Shown here: positions 24,121 through 32,703 of the stretch, piece by piece
How positions within the stretch are numbered: the stretch's first letter is position 1
How the letters are laid out: the number at the start of each line of letters is the position of its first letter
DNA from: JAAUTY01 sp964397305
GTDB lineage: Bacteria; Cyanobacteriota; Cyanobacteriia; Cyanobacteriales; Spirulinaceae
Reading direction: 5' to 3'
DNA: 64,000 nt
Assembly (NCBI GenBank): GCA_964397305.1
Contig: CAYNIP010000007.1
Coordinates: 62,001 to 126,000, forward strand
The notes under the pieces: model-generated
Told to the model about the DNA's origin: nothing
Database searches by the model: none
What the model saw: only the letters and a program-made list of their open reading frames with translations
Made by a program: the position numbers and the translations under genes

Positions 24121-24267
24121 GTTTTGAGCGTTGCACCGCCGCACAAACCCACCCGATCCTGCTCCCCCACCTCGCGCGAGTCAGAACACCAGCGTCGAGT
24201 GCAGTCCTCACTTGGAGGCTGCTCCAGCGCCCATTCTCCGCGCTGCACGGAGAAGGAAGGAAGTTCT

Positions 24268-25743
24268 ATGACTCGCTTGTTGACCGCTCATCCCTGTCCC
24301 GGCCTGTTCTACGCCACACCGGCCCAGGACGGCTACTTGCTCCGCCTTCGCACCCCTGGCGGTCGCCTCAGGAGCGCCCAAGCCTTAGGCCTCGCCGCCT
24401 GGGCCCAGACTTGGGGCTGCGATTCCCTCCAAGTGACCAATCGCGCCAACTTACAACTGCGGGTTGCTCAGCCCCCTCCAACCCTAGAGAGCATCGGCCC
24501 GCTGCAAACTCTGGGCTTGGCCTCACCAACCCCCGCCATGGATCGCCTGCGAAATATCATGGCGAGTCCGACCGCTGGCCTGGATACCCAAGAAGGCCTC
24601 GATCCCTCGCCCTGGGTTCAGGCCCTGGATCGCCACCTCCAGACTCACCCCGAACTGGCTGGCTTACCCAGCAAAATGAGCGTGGGCTTTGATGGCGGCG
24701 GCCGGGTGGGCCTCGGGACTCGTTCCCCGGTTCCTTGGGAGCATCGCCCCAACGAGATCCAACTGACCGCCGTGGCGACACCAACCGGCTCCGCCTTTCA
24801 CCTGACCCTGGGGCCGCCGTCGGCGTCGCCCGCCCCCGGCCTGCTCCTGGCCCCGGACCAGGTGCTGGCCACCCTTGCGGCCCTGCTAGCGGTGTACGCC
24901 GAGGGACTGCAAACTCTCCCAAACCTGCCGGAGAAAGCGCGCCTCAAGCACCTGCTCCAGGTCTGGGGGCTCGAGGGCTATCTTCAGCGCGTGGGCGATC
25001 GCCTCGCGACCCGCCAGTTACCGAGGAGCGAGCCCCTTCCCTATCCCCCCAGCCAACCCTATGCCCACCTGGGAATTCATCCCCAGCGTCAGGCAGGGCG
25101 CGTGTACCTGGGTCTGTCCCTACCGCTGGGGCAAATCACCCGGGCGCAATTGACGGGCCTCGCGCACCTAGCTCAAACCCGGGGCCAGGGCGAGGTACGC
25201 TTGACACCCTGGCAGGGAATCCTGCTCCCGGACGTGCCCGAAGCTGAATTACCCCAGGTGCTGCCAGAACTAGCGGCCTTGGGGCTGCCCGTGGGGCCAG
25301 ATTGGACGACGGCCGGGATCGTGGCCTGTGCCGGGCAACCGGGCTGCCGAGCGGCGGCCACCGATACTCAGGCCCTAGCCCACACCCTCCACCAAACCCT
25401 CCACCACCAGTTCGCCCTTGACATTCCCGTGAACATTCACATCACCGCCTGCCCCAAGGGCTGCGCCCAACCCAGTCCTGCCGAAATCTTGCTGCTGGGA
25501 ACCCGGCAGTTGGTGGGGGGAGACCTCCAGGAAGCCTACTACCTCTACGGCGGCCAGGCCGCTGGGGAACCGCAACTCCTCCACCCGGAGCCCCTGGCGG
25601 TGCCGGAGCTGTTGCCCACGCTGACCCGCCTCTTGCAGCACTACGGCGACCAGCGGGCCACGCCTCAAGAGTCCTTGAGCGCCTTTGTCCGTCGCTATTC
25701 CTGGGAGGCCCTGGCCCAAGCGGCGCTCCCGGCCTGCCCATGA
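24268..25743 (+). CDS. cobG: precorrin-3B synthase CobG-like
   Basis: This 491-residue protein is related to nitrite/sulfite reductases. CobG oxidises precorrin-3A in the aerobic B12 pathway. The iron-sulfur/siroheme-type cysteine motif is present as CAGQPGC and CPKGC (about residues 355-410). Two ferredoxin-like half domains (TNRANLQLRVA and LTPWQGILLPDV) fit the family. ATG 24268 follows GAAGGAAGG. An in-frame extension upstream would run into the riboswitch and is rejected. It is the first gene of a cobG-cobH-cobI unit with ATGA overlaps. Confidence 0.85.
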   Translation: MTRLLTAHPCPGLFYATPAQDGYLLRLRTPGGRLRSAQALGLAAWAQTWGCDSLQVTNRANLQLRVAQPPPTLESIGPLQTLGLASPTPAMDRLRNIMASPTAGLDTQEGLDPSPWVQALDRHLQTHPELAGLPSKMSVGFDGGGRVGLGTRSPVPWEHRPNEIQLTAVATPTGSAFHLTLGPPSASPAPGLLLAPDQVLATLAALLAVYAEGLQTLPNLPEKARLKHLLQVWGLEGYLQRVGDRLATRQLPRSEPLPYPPSQPYAHLGIHPQRQAGRVYLGLSLPLGQITRAQLTGLAHLAQTRGQGEVRLTPWQGILLPDVPEAELPQVLPELAALGLPVGPDWTTAGIVACAGQPGCRAAATDTQALAHTLHQTLHHQFALDIPVNIHITACPKGCAQPSPAEILLLGTRQLVGGDLQEAYYLYGGQAAGEPQLLHPEPLAVPELLPTLTRLLQHYGDQRATPQESLSAFVRRYSWEALAQAALPACP

Positions 25744-26375
25744 GCCAGTACGACTACCTGCGCGACGGCGACGCCATCTATCGCCAGTCCTTTGCGATCA
25801 TTCGCGCCGAAGCGGCCTTGGACTCCCTCGCCCCGGATCTAGCCCTAGTCGCCGTGCGGCTGATCCATGCCTGCGGCATGACCGATATTGTCGCGGACCT
25901 AGAGGCGTCGCCCACAGCCGTGTCGGTCGGTCGCCAAGCCCTCGCGGCTGGGGCCCCAATCTTCTGTGATGCTCAGATGGTGGCGGATGGCGTGACCCGG
26001 CGGCGCTTGCCGGCTCAGAACGCGGTGATCTGCACCCTCCGCGATCCCCAGGTCCCCGCCCTGGCAACCCGGCTTGGTACTACCCGCTCGGCGGCGGCCC
26101 TGGAGCTGTGGCCGCCTCGCTTAGGGGGAGCGGTCGTGGCCATTGGCAATGCCCCCACGGCCCTCTTCTACCTTTTGGAGCGCTTGGCAGCTGGTTTCCC
26201 GCGCCCGGCGCTCATTCTCGGGTTTCCCGTCGGCTTCGTGGGGGCGGCGGAATCGAAGGCGGCCCTGGCGGCGAATCCTGGGGGGATTCCTTTTATTACC
26301 CTTCACGGACGACGGGGCGGCAGTGCGATCGCCGCCGCCGCCGTGAATGCCCTTGCTCAGGAGAATGAACTATGA
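25740..26375 (+). CDS. cobH: precorrin-8X methylmutase
   Basis: This 211-residue CobH/CbiC moves a methyl group from C11 to C12, giving hydrogenobyrinate or its cobalt form. The conserved catalytic histidine is in VRLIHACGM (about residue 43). The substrate-site segments PIFCDAQMVADGVTRRRL, AIGNAPTALFYLLE and GFPVGFVGAAESK are all family hallmarks. The start overlaps the cobG stop by 4 bases and the end overlaps cobI by 4 bases. Confidence 0.94.
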   Translation: MSQYDYLRDGDAIYRQSFAIIRAEAALDSLAPDLALVAVRLIHACGMTDIVADLEASPTAVSVGRQALAAGAPIFCDAQMVADGVTRRRLPAQNAVICTLRDPQVPALATRLGTTRSAAALELWPPRLGGAVVAIGNAPTALFYLLERLAAGFPRPALILGFPVGFVGAAESKAALAANPGGIPFITLHGRRGGSAIAAAAVNALAQENEL

Positions 26376-27094
26376 CCCCAGCCCCCTCCCCTCCGCCGGC
26401 CGGCCGCTTATACGGCCTGGGGATCGGCCCCGGCGATCCCGAATTGTTGACCCTCAAGGCCCATCGCATCCTCACCACCGTGCCGGTGATTGCCTACCCG
26501 ACCCTGGAGAATGGCAAGGCGCTAGCGCGGTCGATTGTGGCTGACTTTATCCGCCCTGACCAGATCGAGATCCCGATGCCGCTCCCCTTTAGCCCCCAAC
26601 GCTCGTCCCAGCCCTACTACGACCTAGGGGCCGAGAAGATCGCCGCGCACTTGAGGGCCGGTCGGGATGTGGCGGTGCTTTGTGAGGGGGAGCCGATGCT
26701 CTACGGGACGTTTATGTACCTCTTTCAGCGCTTGGCCCCCCGGTTTACCACCGAAGTCGTGCCGGGTATTTCCTCCACGATGGCCAGTGCGGCGATGCTG
26801 GGAGTGCCGATTACCTTTCGCAATGATGTTCTCTGCATTATTCCGGCAACCCTAGAGACCGAGCGATTGCGCGATCGCCTCGCCCTGGCCGATGCGGCGG
26901 TGATCATCAAACTCGGCCGCCATTTTGCCAAAGTGCGATCGCTCTTGGCGGAGCTGCACCTGCTTGAGCGGGCCCTCTACATTGAGCGGGCGACCCAGCC
27001 CAACCAACGCATTCTCCCGATCAGGGCTCTTGATCCGGCTGCGGTTCCCTACTGGTCCCTGATTCTCATCCCCAGCCAGACCCAGCCCCAGTGA
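26372..27094 (+). CDS. cobI: precorrin-2 C20-methyltransferase
   Basis: This 240-residue SAM-dependent methyltransferase of the tetrapyrrole family adds the C20 methyl to precorrin-2. Motifs include LYGLGIGPGDPELLTLKA at the N-terminus, AVLCEGEPMLYGTFMYLFQR, and VVPGISSTMASAAMLG, all placed as in CobI/CbiL. It overlaps cobH by 4 bases and is the last gene of the riboswitch-controlled unit. An ABC ATPase gene converges 28 bases downstream. Confidence 0.93.
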   Translation: MTPAPSPPPAGRLYGLGIGPGDPELLTLKAHRILTTVPVIAYPTLENGKALARSIVADFIRPDQIEIPMPLPFSPQRSSQPYYDLGAEKIAAHLRAGRDVAVLCEGEPMLYGTFMYLFQRLAPRFTTEVVPGISSTMASAAMLGVPITFRNDVLCIIPATLETERLRDRLALADAAVIIKLGRHFAKVRSLLAELHLLERALYIERATQPNQRILPIRALDPAAVPYWSLILIPSQTQPQ

Positions 27095-27122
27095 GGGGGC
27101 CTGGGGAGCGCGGCCACAGGAG

Positions 27123-28181
27123 TTATTGAGCGGGCAAGAGGCGGAGATTCGCTTCCAGGACCCCTAGGCGAACGCGATCGCCCACCGCTAGGGCCTTGGC
27201 CGCGGTCGCCCGGGCGACCAGGGACAATCCTTGGTCCAGCTTCACTTGGTAGCGGTACTCCCGGCCCAGAAACTCCCGGCTGAGGATCTGGGCCTGGCCC
27301 TGGGGATCAGCGTGGAGCAAGAGATCCTCCGGGCGCACCACCAGCAGCATCGGCGACGACTCATCCCCCGGCAGGTCAAAGACTCCCAGAGCCGTCTGCC
27401 ACTTCCCTCCCTGCCCCTGAGCGGGCAGGAGGTTGGCCTGGGTGACAAACTCGGCCACAAAGCAGGTGGCGGGTTGGAGGTAGAGGGTTTCGGGGGTCGC
27501 GCACTGCTCCAAGCGACCGGCTCGCAACACGGCCACGCGATCGGCAATTGAGAGGGCCTCCTCTTGGTCATGCGTGACCAGAATGGCGGCGGTGTCCGCC
27601 GCCTTGAGAATGGCGCGCAACTCCTGCCGCAGATGGAGCCGCACCTGAACATCCAGATTACTCAAGGGCTCATCCAGCAGGATCAAGCTCGGGCGGGGGG
27701 CCAAGGCCCGGGCCAGGGCCACCCGCTGTTGCTGGCCCCCGGAGAGTTGATGGGGGTAGCGATCGCCCAGACCGGCCAAGCCCACCAACTCCAGGACCCA
27801 GGCCACCCGCTGGGCAGAGGTCTCGCCGGCGGGCGGCGGTTGCTGCTGGAGCCCAAAGCCCACATTCTGCGCGACGCGGAGATGGGGAAAGAGGGCATAG
27901 TCCTGAAAGACCATGCCGACCTGGCGGCCCTCGGGGGGCTGCCAACAGCCCGGCCCACTGACGCGCTGACCGCCGATGGTAATCGACCCGGCCTCCAAGC
28001 GCTCAAAGCCGGCGATCGCCCGCAATAGAGTGGTCTTGCCGCATCCAGAGGGGCCCAGACAGCTCAAAATTTCCCCGCGCGCGAGCTGCAAGCTCAACGA
28101 AGCCAGTGCGGGAGCGGTCTGGCGCGGAAAACGCTTGATCAGGCCCTCCAACTCCAGCACCCAGGGCGGTTCAACCGTCAT
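27123..28181 (-). CDS. fbpC: iron(III) ABC transporter ATP-binding protein
   Basis: This is a 352-residue ATPase of the FbpC/FutC type. Walker A GPSGCGKTTLLRA, signature LSGGQQQRVALARAL, Walker B LILLDEP and the H-loop TH are present. A C-terminal regulatory barrel (VRPEDLLLHADPQGQ) fits the iron/2-aminoethylphosphonate subgroup. It is divergent from the permease gene across a 105-base region with a Fur-like site, which supports the iron role. No periplasmic binding protein gene is adjacent. Confidence 0.88.
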   Translation of the reverse strand: MTVEPPWVLELEGLIKRFPRQTAPALASLSLQLARGEILSCLGPSGCGKTTLLRAIAGFERLEAGSITIGGQRVSGPGCWQPPEGRQVGMVFQDYALFPHLRVAQNVGFGLQQQPPPAGETSAQRVAWVLELVGLAGLGDRYPHQLSGGQQQRVALARALAPRPSLILLDEPLSNLDVQVRLHLRQELRAILKAADTAAILVTHDQEEALSIADRVAVLRAGRLEQCATPETLYLQPATCFVAEFVTQANLLPAQGQGGKWQTALGVFDLPGDESSPMLLVVRPEDLLLHADPQGQAQILSREFLGREYRYQVKLDQGLSLVARATAAKALAVGDRVRLGVLEANLRLLPAQ

Positions 28182-28204
28182 AGCAGTAGGTCTATCTAAC
28201 AGGT

Positions 28205-28250
28205 CTAGAATTGAAACTCATTTTCATTAAGCATAGAGTATAATGAACAA
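28205..28250. promoter_or_regulatory. Fur-like box and -10 between fbpC and fbpB
   Basis: TGAAACTCATTTTCATTAAG (about 28212-28231) resembles the Fur consensus of repeated NATWAT hexamers. TATAAT follows at 28239-28244, toward fbpB. Iron repression of both divergent genes is inferred. Confidence 0.6.
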
Positions 28251-28286
28251 CATTTTGCAACTCGGAATTCAGACAGGAGGGATGGG

Positions 28287-29957
28287 ATGGCCGCGCTCAA
28301 ACCGCTACGGACCGCGCCGTGGCTGCCATCAGGGCGAGCCGGAGCCACAGCCTGGGCTCTGCTGGCCGGGGCGATCGCCCTGCTCATGGCCGTCCCCGTA
28401 CTCGCCATCTTAGTCGCCGCCACCGCTGAGACGGGCGAGGTCTGGGAGCACCTGGCCGCCACGGTCTTGCCCGCCTATATCGGCAACTCCCTCGCCCTGA
28501 TGCTGGGGGTTGGCAGCGGCGTCATCGTCTTGGGGACGGCGACGGCGTGGCTGGTGGCCTGCTGTGACTTTCCCGGCCGCTCCGGATTTTCGGCCCTGCT
28601 CATGCTGCCCCTCGCCGCCCCGGCCTACCTCCTGGCCTACACCTACACGGAGTTGCTGGACTTCTACGGCCCCGTGCAGAGCACCCTACGGCAGCTCTTG
28701 GGCTGGGGAGCCCGGGACTACTGGTTTCCGCCGATCCGCTCCCTGGGCGGGGTGATCGCCCTCTTCATCCTGGTGCTCTATCCCTACGTCTACCTCCTGG
28801 TTCGGGTCGCCTTCCGCGAGCAGTCGGCGCGGACCCTGGAAGCCAGCCGCACCCTAGGCTGTGGGCCCTGGGGGAGCTTCTTCCGCGTCGCCCTGCCCCT
28901 GGCTCGACCGGCGATTGTCGCGGGCGCGGCCCTGGCCCTGATGGAAACCCTCAGCGACTTCGGGGCCGTGGCCTACTTCGGTCTCCCCACCTTCACCACC
29001 GGCATCTACCGCACCTGGCTCGGGATGGGAGAACGCCTCGCCGCTGCCCAACTCGCTGCCTGCCTCCTGGGGTTTATTGCCCTGCTGCTGGTGCTGGAAC
29101 GGGTCTCGCGCCACCAGGCCCGCTTTCACCAGCCAGCCACCATCACCCAAGCTCGCTACCCGCTCCAGGGTTGGGCCGCCAGTCTGGCCATGGTCACCTG
29201 CACCGTGCCGGTGCTGCTGGGCTTTGCCCTGCCCACTGGCCTGCTGCTTTACCTCGTGCTGCGGGCTCCCCAGCAGCTCTGGCGGCCGGAATTCCTTCGC
29301 GCAGGCTACCACAGCCTGCTCCTGGCCGGCCTCACCGCTGTCTTGGGAGTATTGCTGGCGGCGATCATTGCCTACGGCCAGCGGGTGCAGCCCTCCTGGT
29401 TCCTCCACGGGTCAGCTCAGGTGGCGAGTTTGGGCTATGCCGTGCCGGGAACGGCGATCGCCGTCGGGGTGATGGTTCCCCTCGGCCGCCTGGACAATGC
29501 GATCGCGGCCTGGGTGGAGCGCTGGTTTGGGATCGCCCCCGGCCTGCTCCTCAGCGGCACGATTGCCGCGCTCATCTTTGCCTATCTGGTGCGCTTCCTG
29601 GCGGTCGCCTACAACGGCCTCACCGCCAGCCTCAGCCGCATCCCCACCCACCTGGACGAAGCCGCTCGCAGCCTGGGCCAGGGGCCCACGGGTGTCTTGC
29701 GGCTCGTTCATGTGCCCTTGTTGCGGGGCGGCCTGATCGCCGCCGCGATGCTGGTCTTCGTCGATGTGATGAAAGAGTTGCCGGCCACCCTCGTGGTTCG
29801 GCCCTTTAACTTCAACACCCTAGCCGTCTTGGTCTATCGCTACGCCTCCGATGAGCGGCTCCCAGAAGCCGCCGTCCCGGCCCTAGCGATTATTCTCGTA
29901 GGGCTCTTGCCCACTCTGGTGCTAAATGCCCGGGCCCAGCAGGCCGAGCGGGATTGA
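28287..29957 (+). CDS. fbpB: iron(III) ABC transporter permease
   Basis: This 556-residue inner-membrane permease is made of two fused six-span halves, as in FbpB/FutB. The EAA loops are visible as LEASRTLGCGPWGSFFRVALPLARPA (first half; key residues E-A-S-R...G) and LDEAARSLGQGPTGVLRLVHV (second half). Many hydrophobic segments fit about 12 spans. ATG 28287 follows GACAGGAGGGATGGG. The two halves duplicate the ATPase-contact motif, as expected for a single-gene permease. The binding protein is probably encoded elsewhere. Confidence 0.9.
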   Translation: MAALKPLRTAPWLPSGRAGATAWALLAGAIALLMAVPVLAILVAATAETGEVWEHLAATVLPAYIGNSLALMLGVGSGVIVLGTATAWLVACCDFPGRSGFSALLMLPLAAPAYLLAYTYTELLDFYGPVQSTLRQLLGWGARDYWFPPIRSLGGVIALFILVLYPYVYLLVRVAFREQSARTLEASRTLGCGPWGSFFRVALPLARPAIVAGAALALMETLSDFGAVAYFGLPTFTTGIYRTWLGMGERLAAAQLAACLLGFIALLLVLERVSRHQARFHQPATITQARYPLQGWAASLAMVTCTVPVLLGFALPTGLLLYLVLRAPQQLWRPEFLRAGYHSLLLAGLTAVLGVLLAAIIAYGQRVQPSWFLHGSAQVASLGYAVPGTAIAVGVMVPLGRLDNAIAAWVERWFGIAPGLLLSGTIAALIFAYLVRFLAVAYNGLTASLSRIPTHLDEAARSLGQGPTGVLRLVHVPLLRGGLIAAAMLVFVDVMKELPATLVVRPFNFNTLAVLVYRYASDERLPEAAVPALAIILVGLLPTLVLNARAQQAERD

Positions 29958-30001
29958 GCCCCTTGGGTACAATACGGGGGGATGCTCAGGGGATGCTTGC
30001 C

Positions 30002-30601
30002 ATGCACGACTGCCAGGAACCAGCGTTTTGGGTGGAGCACTATGCTACGGGACGGACGCCCTGGGATCAGGGTCGGGGAGCGCCAGCCTTTGCTCAGTTG
30101 CTGGCGGGGACGGCGGCACCGCCGCCGGGACGGGCGATCGCCCTCGGCTGCGGCCGTGGCCACGATGCCCTCCTGTTTGCGGCCCACGGCTTTAGGGTGA
30201 CGGGGGTGGACTTTGCCCCCCAGGCGATCGCTACCGCCCAGGCCCAAGCCCAAACCCAGAACCTCGCCGCCGAGTTTCAGCAGCAGGACATTTTCAACCT
30301 GCCCGCCGCTTGGCAAGGTCAGTTTGACTACGTGATTGAACACACCTGTTTCTGCGCCATTGCCCCGCCGCAGCGCGATCGCTATGTCCAAGTGGCCCAG
30401 AGCTTACTGCGACCCGGCGGGGAACTATTAGGAATCTTTTTCACCCACAACCGTCCCGGCGGTCCCCCCTTCGGAGTGCGCCCGGAAGCCCTGCGAGCCT
30501 ATTTCACCCCCGCCTTTCAGATCGAGCAGTTGGAACCCCTCCCCGTCACCGTGGCCGTGCGACCGGAGGAGGAGCACTTCGGTCGTTTCTCCCGCCCCTG
30601 A
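30002..30601 (+). CDS. SAM-dependent methyltransferase, TPMT-like
   Basis: This is a 199-residue protein. It begins CQEPAFWVEHYATGRTPWDQ, the signature start of thiopurine-methyltransferase-like enzymes. The SAM-binding motif is AIALGCGRGHDALLFA with the acidic residue in GVDFAP. Then come FDYVIEHTCFCAI and PGGELLGIFFTHN. Substrates in this group include small thiols, selenium or halide compounds, and the true one is unknown. ATG 30002 is chosen with AGGGG upstream; ATG 29993 is possible. A TACAAT promoter box lies near 29967. Confidence 0.82.
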   Translation: MHDCQEPAFWVEHYATGRTPWDQGRGAPAFAQLLAGTAAPPPGRAIALGCGRGHDALLFAAHGFRVTGVDFAPQAIATAQAQAQTQNLAAEFQQQDIFNLPAAWQGQFDYVIEHTCFCAIAPPQRDRYVQVAQSLLRPGGELLGIFFTHNRPGGPPFGVRPEALRAYFTPAFQIEQLEPLPVTVAVRPEEEHFGRFSRP

Positions 30602-30672
30602 GATCATTTGTTACAATTTGTTAAGAACTGGTTTGCAACAGCAGCCCCCGCCCCCTGATAGAGGATGAAGCC

Positions 30673-31359
30673 ATGAGCCCGGTGAGTCTCGCAGACATTG
30701 CCACCCAACTCGACAGCCAAAACTCCCGCGATCGCATGATCGCCCTCGCCTCCCTGCGCCACGTACCGGCCCCCGAGGCCGTGCCCCTGATCAAAAAGGT
30801 CCTCAACGACGACGTGCTGCAAATCCGCTCGATGGCCGTCTTCGCCCTGGGGATCAAACAGACGGAGGAGTGCTACCCCCTCCTCGTCCAGTTGCTGGAA
30901 ACGGAAACGGACTATGGCCTCCGCGCCGATGCCGCTGGAGCCCTGGGCTACCTAGAAGATCCCCGCGCCTTTGAACCCCTCGTGCGGGCCTTTTACGAGG
31001 ACACTCACTGGCTGGTGCGCTTCAGTGCTGCCGTCTCCCTGGGCAACCTCAAGGACCCCCGCGCCCAGACCGTGCTCCTCGCGGCTCTGGACAGTGAAGA
31101 GGTGGCCTTGCAGCAGGCGGCGATCGCCGCCCTAGGAGAAATTGGCGCAGTAGAAGCGGTTGATGCGATTCTCCGCTTTGCCGGCTCCTCGGATTGGTTG
31201 GTACGCCAGCGCCTTGCCGAGGCCCTGGGCAACTTACCCACCGAAAAAAGTCGCTCGGCGCTCCGGTTCCTGCTGCGGGATGCTCACCCCCACGTCAGCG
31301 AGGCCGCGGCCCTAGCCTTGGATCAATTGGATTCCCTCGAGGCGGCCGACGCTTCTTAG
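30673..31359 (+). CDS. nblB: HEAT-repeat protein, NblB-like phycobilisome degradation factor
   Basis: This 228-residue protein is built of HEAT/PBS-lyase repeats, for example MIALASLRHVPAPEAVPLI, FALGIKQTEECYPLLVQLL, AAGALGYLEDPRAFEPLV and AVSLGNLKDPRAQTVL. About six units are visible. Sequence and length fit NblB, which helps detach bilins and break down phycobilisomes; bilin lyase subunits CpcE/CpcF are the nearest alternative. A cpcS-type lyase follows 52 bases downstream, so both deal with phycobiliproteins. A TACAAT box about 60 bases upstream may be the promoter. Confidence 0.8.
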   Translation: MSPVSLADIATQLDSQNSRDRMIALASLRHVPAPEAVPLIKKVLNDDVLQIRSMAVFALGIKQTEECYPLLVQLLETETDYGLRADAAGALGYLEDPRAFEPLVRAFYEDTHWLVRFSAAVSLGNLKDPRAQTVLLAALDSEEVALQQAAIAALGEIGAVEAVDAILRFAGSSDWLVRQRLAEALGNLPTEKSRSALRFLLRDAHPHVSEAAALALDQLDSLEAADAS

Positions 31360-31411
31360 GCTAGGGTACAATGGAACATTGCAACGGGTGCAGCCCGTTG
31401 GGCTGTTCCAG

Positions 31412-31942
31412 ATGCGCTTGTTCATGGATATCGACCAGTTCTTTGCCCAAAGTGAGGGCCTGTGGTTCTCCCAGCGGAGTTGTTACCACCTCGCCACCCA
31501 GCAGCATGACAACGGCAAGGCCGACCTCACTGTGGCCTGCTTGCCAGGGGCGGAGCCGCGAGTCGCGCAGTTGGGCGATCGCGCCCAAGTCCCCAGGGCC
31601 ACCCTCTGGGGCGGGGTGGAGATGAGCTGGGATACCTCAAAGCAGGACTGGAACCGCCCCAAGCAAGGGGGCTCGACCCTGCTAGTACTCGCGCCCCAGG
31701 ATGAACGCCGGGGTCAGCTCCTCCGCCAAGAGGGCTCCACGGTTGTGATGGGCGATTACCAGGTCAATGCCGATGACTCCCTGACCCTGCGGGCCACCTT
31801 GGCGGGCGATCGCCAGCTCGAGGAGCGCCTCTGGTTTGCCAGCGACAACCTGCGCCTCCGCATCAGCACCCTGCGCCAAGGCTCCACCTTTGAGCAGGTC
31901 GCCTTCTACTCAGAAATCCGCCGCCTCCCCCCCAAGGCTTAA
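31412..31942 (+). CDS. cpcS: phycobiliprotein lyase, CpcS/CpeS family
   Basis: This 176-residue lipocalin-like lyase attaches bilins to phycobiliprotein cysteines. Family marks are MDIDQFFAQSEGLWFSQRSC with YHLATQQHD, then VEMSWDTSKQDW and LRISTLRQGSTFEQVAFYSE. The start is ATG 31412. ATG 31424 would also fit, and the earlier ATG 31379 lies too close to the likely promoter (TACAAT near 31366). Which subgroup (CpcS, CpeS or CpcU) cannot be told. It overlaps the convergent ABC ATPase gene by 4 bases at the stops. Confidence 0.85.
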   Translation: MRLFMDIDQFFAQSEGLWFSQRSCYHLATQQHDNGKADLTVACLPGAEPRVAQLGDRAQVPRATLWGGVEMSWDTSKQDWNRPKQGGSTLLVLAPQDERRGQLLRQEGSTVVMGDYQVNADDSLTLRATLAGDRQLEERLWFASDNLRLRISTLRQGSTFEQVAFYSEIRRLPPKA

Positions 31943-32703
31943 CCCGCCGCCCCCATCGCCGCCTGTAGCTGCTCGCTGACGGCCCGGCAGTAGGCGAGCC
32001 CCTGGTCCGAGGTGCGGAAGCTAGGGGAACGGGGGTAGGGGGCCTCGATCACCACCTCCCCAAAGAGGCGGCCGGGATTGGCCGCGAGGATGGCAACGCG
32101 GTTGGCCAGGTACACGGCCTCGTAAATATTGTGGGTGACGAAAATCGTGGTCCACTGCTGCTGTTGCCAAAGGTCGAGCAACTCCTCGTTGAGCTGACTG
32201 CGGGTGATCTCATCCAGGGCCCCGAAGGGTTCATCCAGGAGCAACACGCGCGGCTGGGTCACGAGGGCTCGGGCCAGGGAAACGCGCATTTTCATGCCGC
32301 CGGAGAGTTGGCGGGGATAGGCCGTTTCCCGGCCCTGGAGACCGACGCGCTGGAGGGCGGCCTGGGCGATCGCCCGAGCACTGCGGGCTGGGGTTCCCCC
32401 CAGGGCCAAGGGCAGCCGCACATTGTCCAGGACCGTGGCCCAGGGCAACAAAGCCGCCTCCTGGAAGACAAAGGCTAGGTCTCGGACCGGGCGATCGCCC
32501 TGCCAGCGCAGCCGCCCGGAACTGAGGGGCGTCAGGTTGGCGATCGCCCGGAGTAGCGTACTCTTGCCGCAGCCGGAGGCCCCGACCACACCGAGAAATT
32601 CGCCACGCCCCACGCCCAAGGTGACATCCTGCAAGGCCACCGTACCATTGGCATAAACCTTACTAACCTGCTCCAGGCATAAGAGCCAGTCCGGAGGCCC
32701 CAT
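31939..32703 (-). CDS. ABC transporter ATP-binding protein, NitT/TauT type
   Basis: This 254-residue ATPase has Walker A VGASGCGKSTLLRAIANL, signature LSGGMKMRVSLARAL, and Walker B VLLLDEPFGALDE. LSGGMKMR is typical of the nitrate/taurine/thiamine-precursor group (NrtD, SsuB, ThiZ). The start overlaps the stop of the binding-protein gene (ATGA on the minus strand), so the two act together. No permease gene is next to them on either side, so it must be elsewhere. Substrate is unknown. Confidence 0.85.
   Translation of the reverse strand: MGPPDWLLCLEQVSKVYANGTVALQDVTLGVGRGEFLGVVGASGCGKSTLLRAIANLTPLSSGRLRWQGDRPVRDLAFVFQEAALLPWATVLDNVRLPLALGGTPARSARAIAQAALQRVGLQGRETAYPRQLSGGMKMRVSLARALVTQPRVLLLDEPFGALDEITRSQLNEELLDLWQQQQWTTIFVTHNIYEAVYLANRVAILAANPGRLFGEVVIEAPYPRSPSFRTSDQGLAYCRAVSEQLQAAMGAAG

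Noticed and set aside
24112..24267. N-terminal extension of cobG upstream of 24268
   Set aside because: It overlaps the end of the cobalamin riboswitch, has no family similarity and lacks a ribosome site; GAAGGAAGG precedes ATG 24268.
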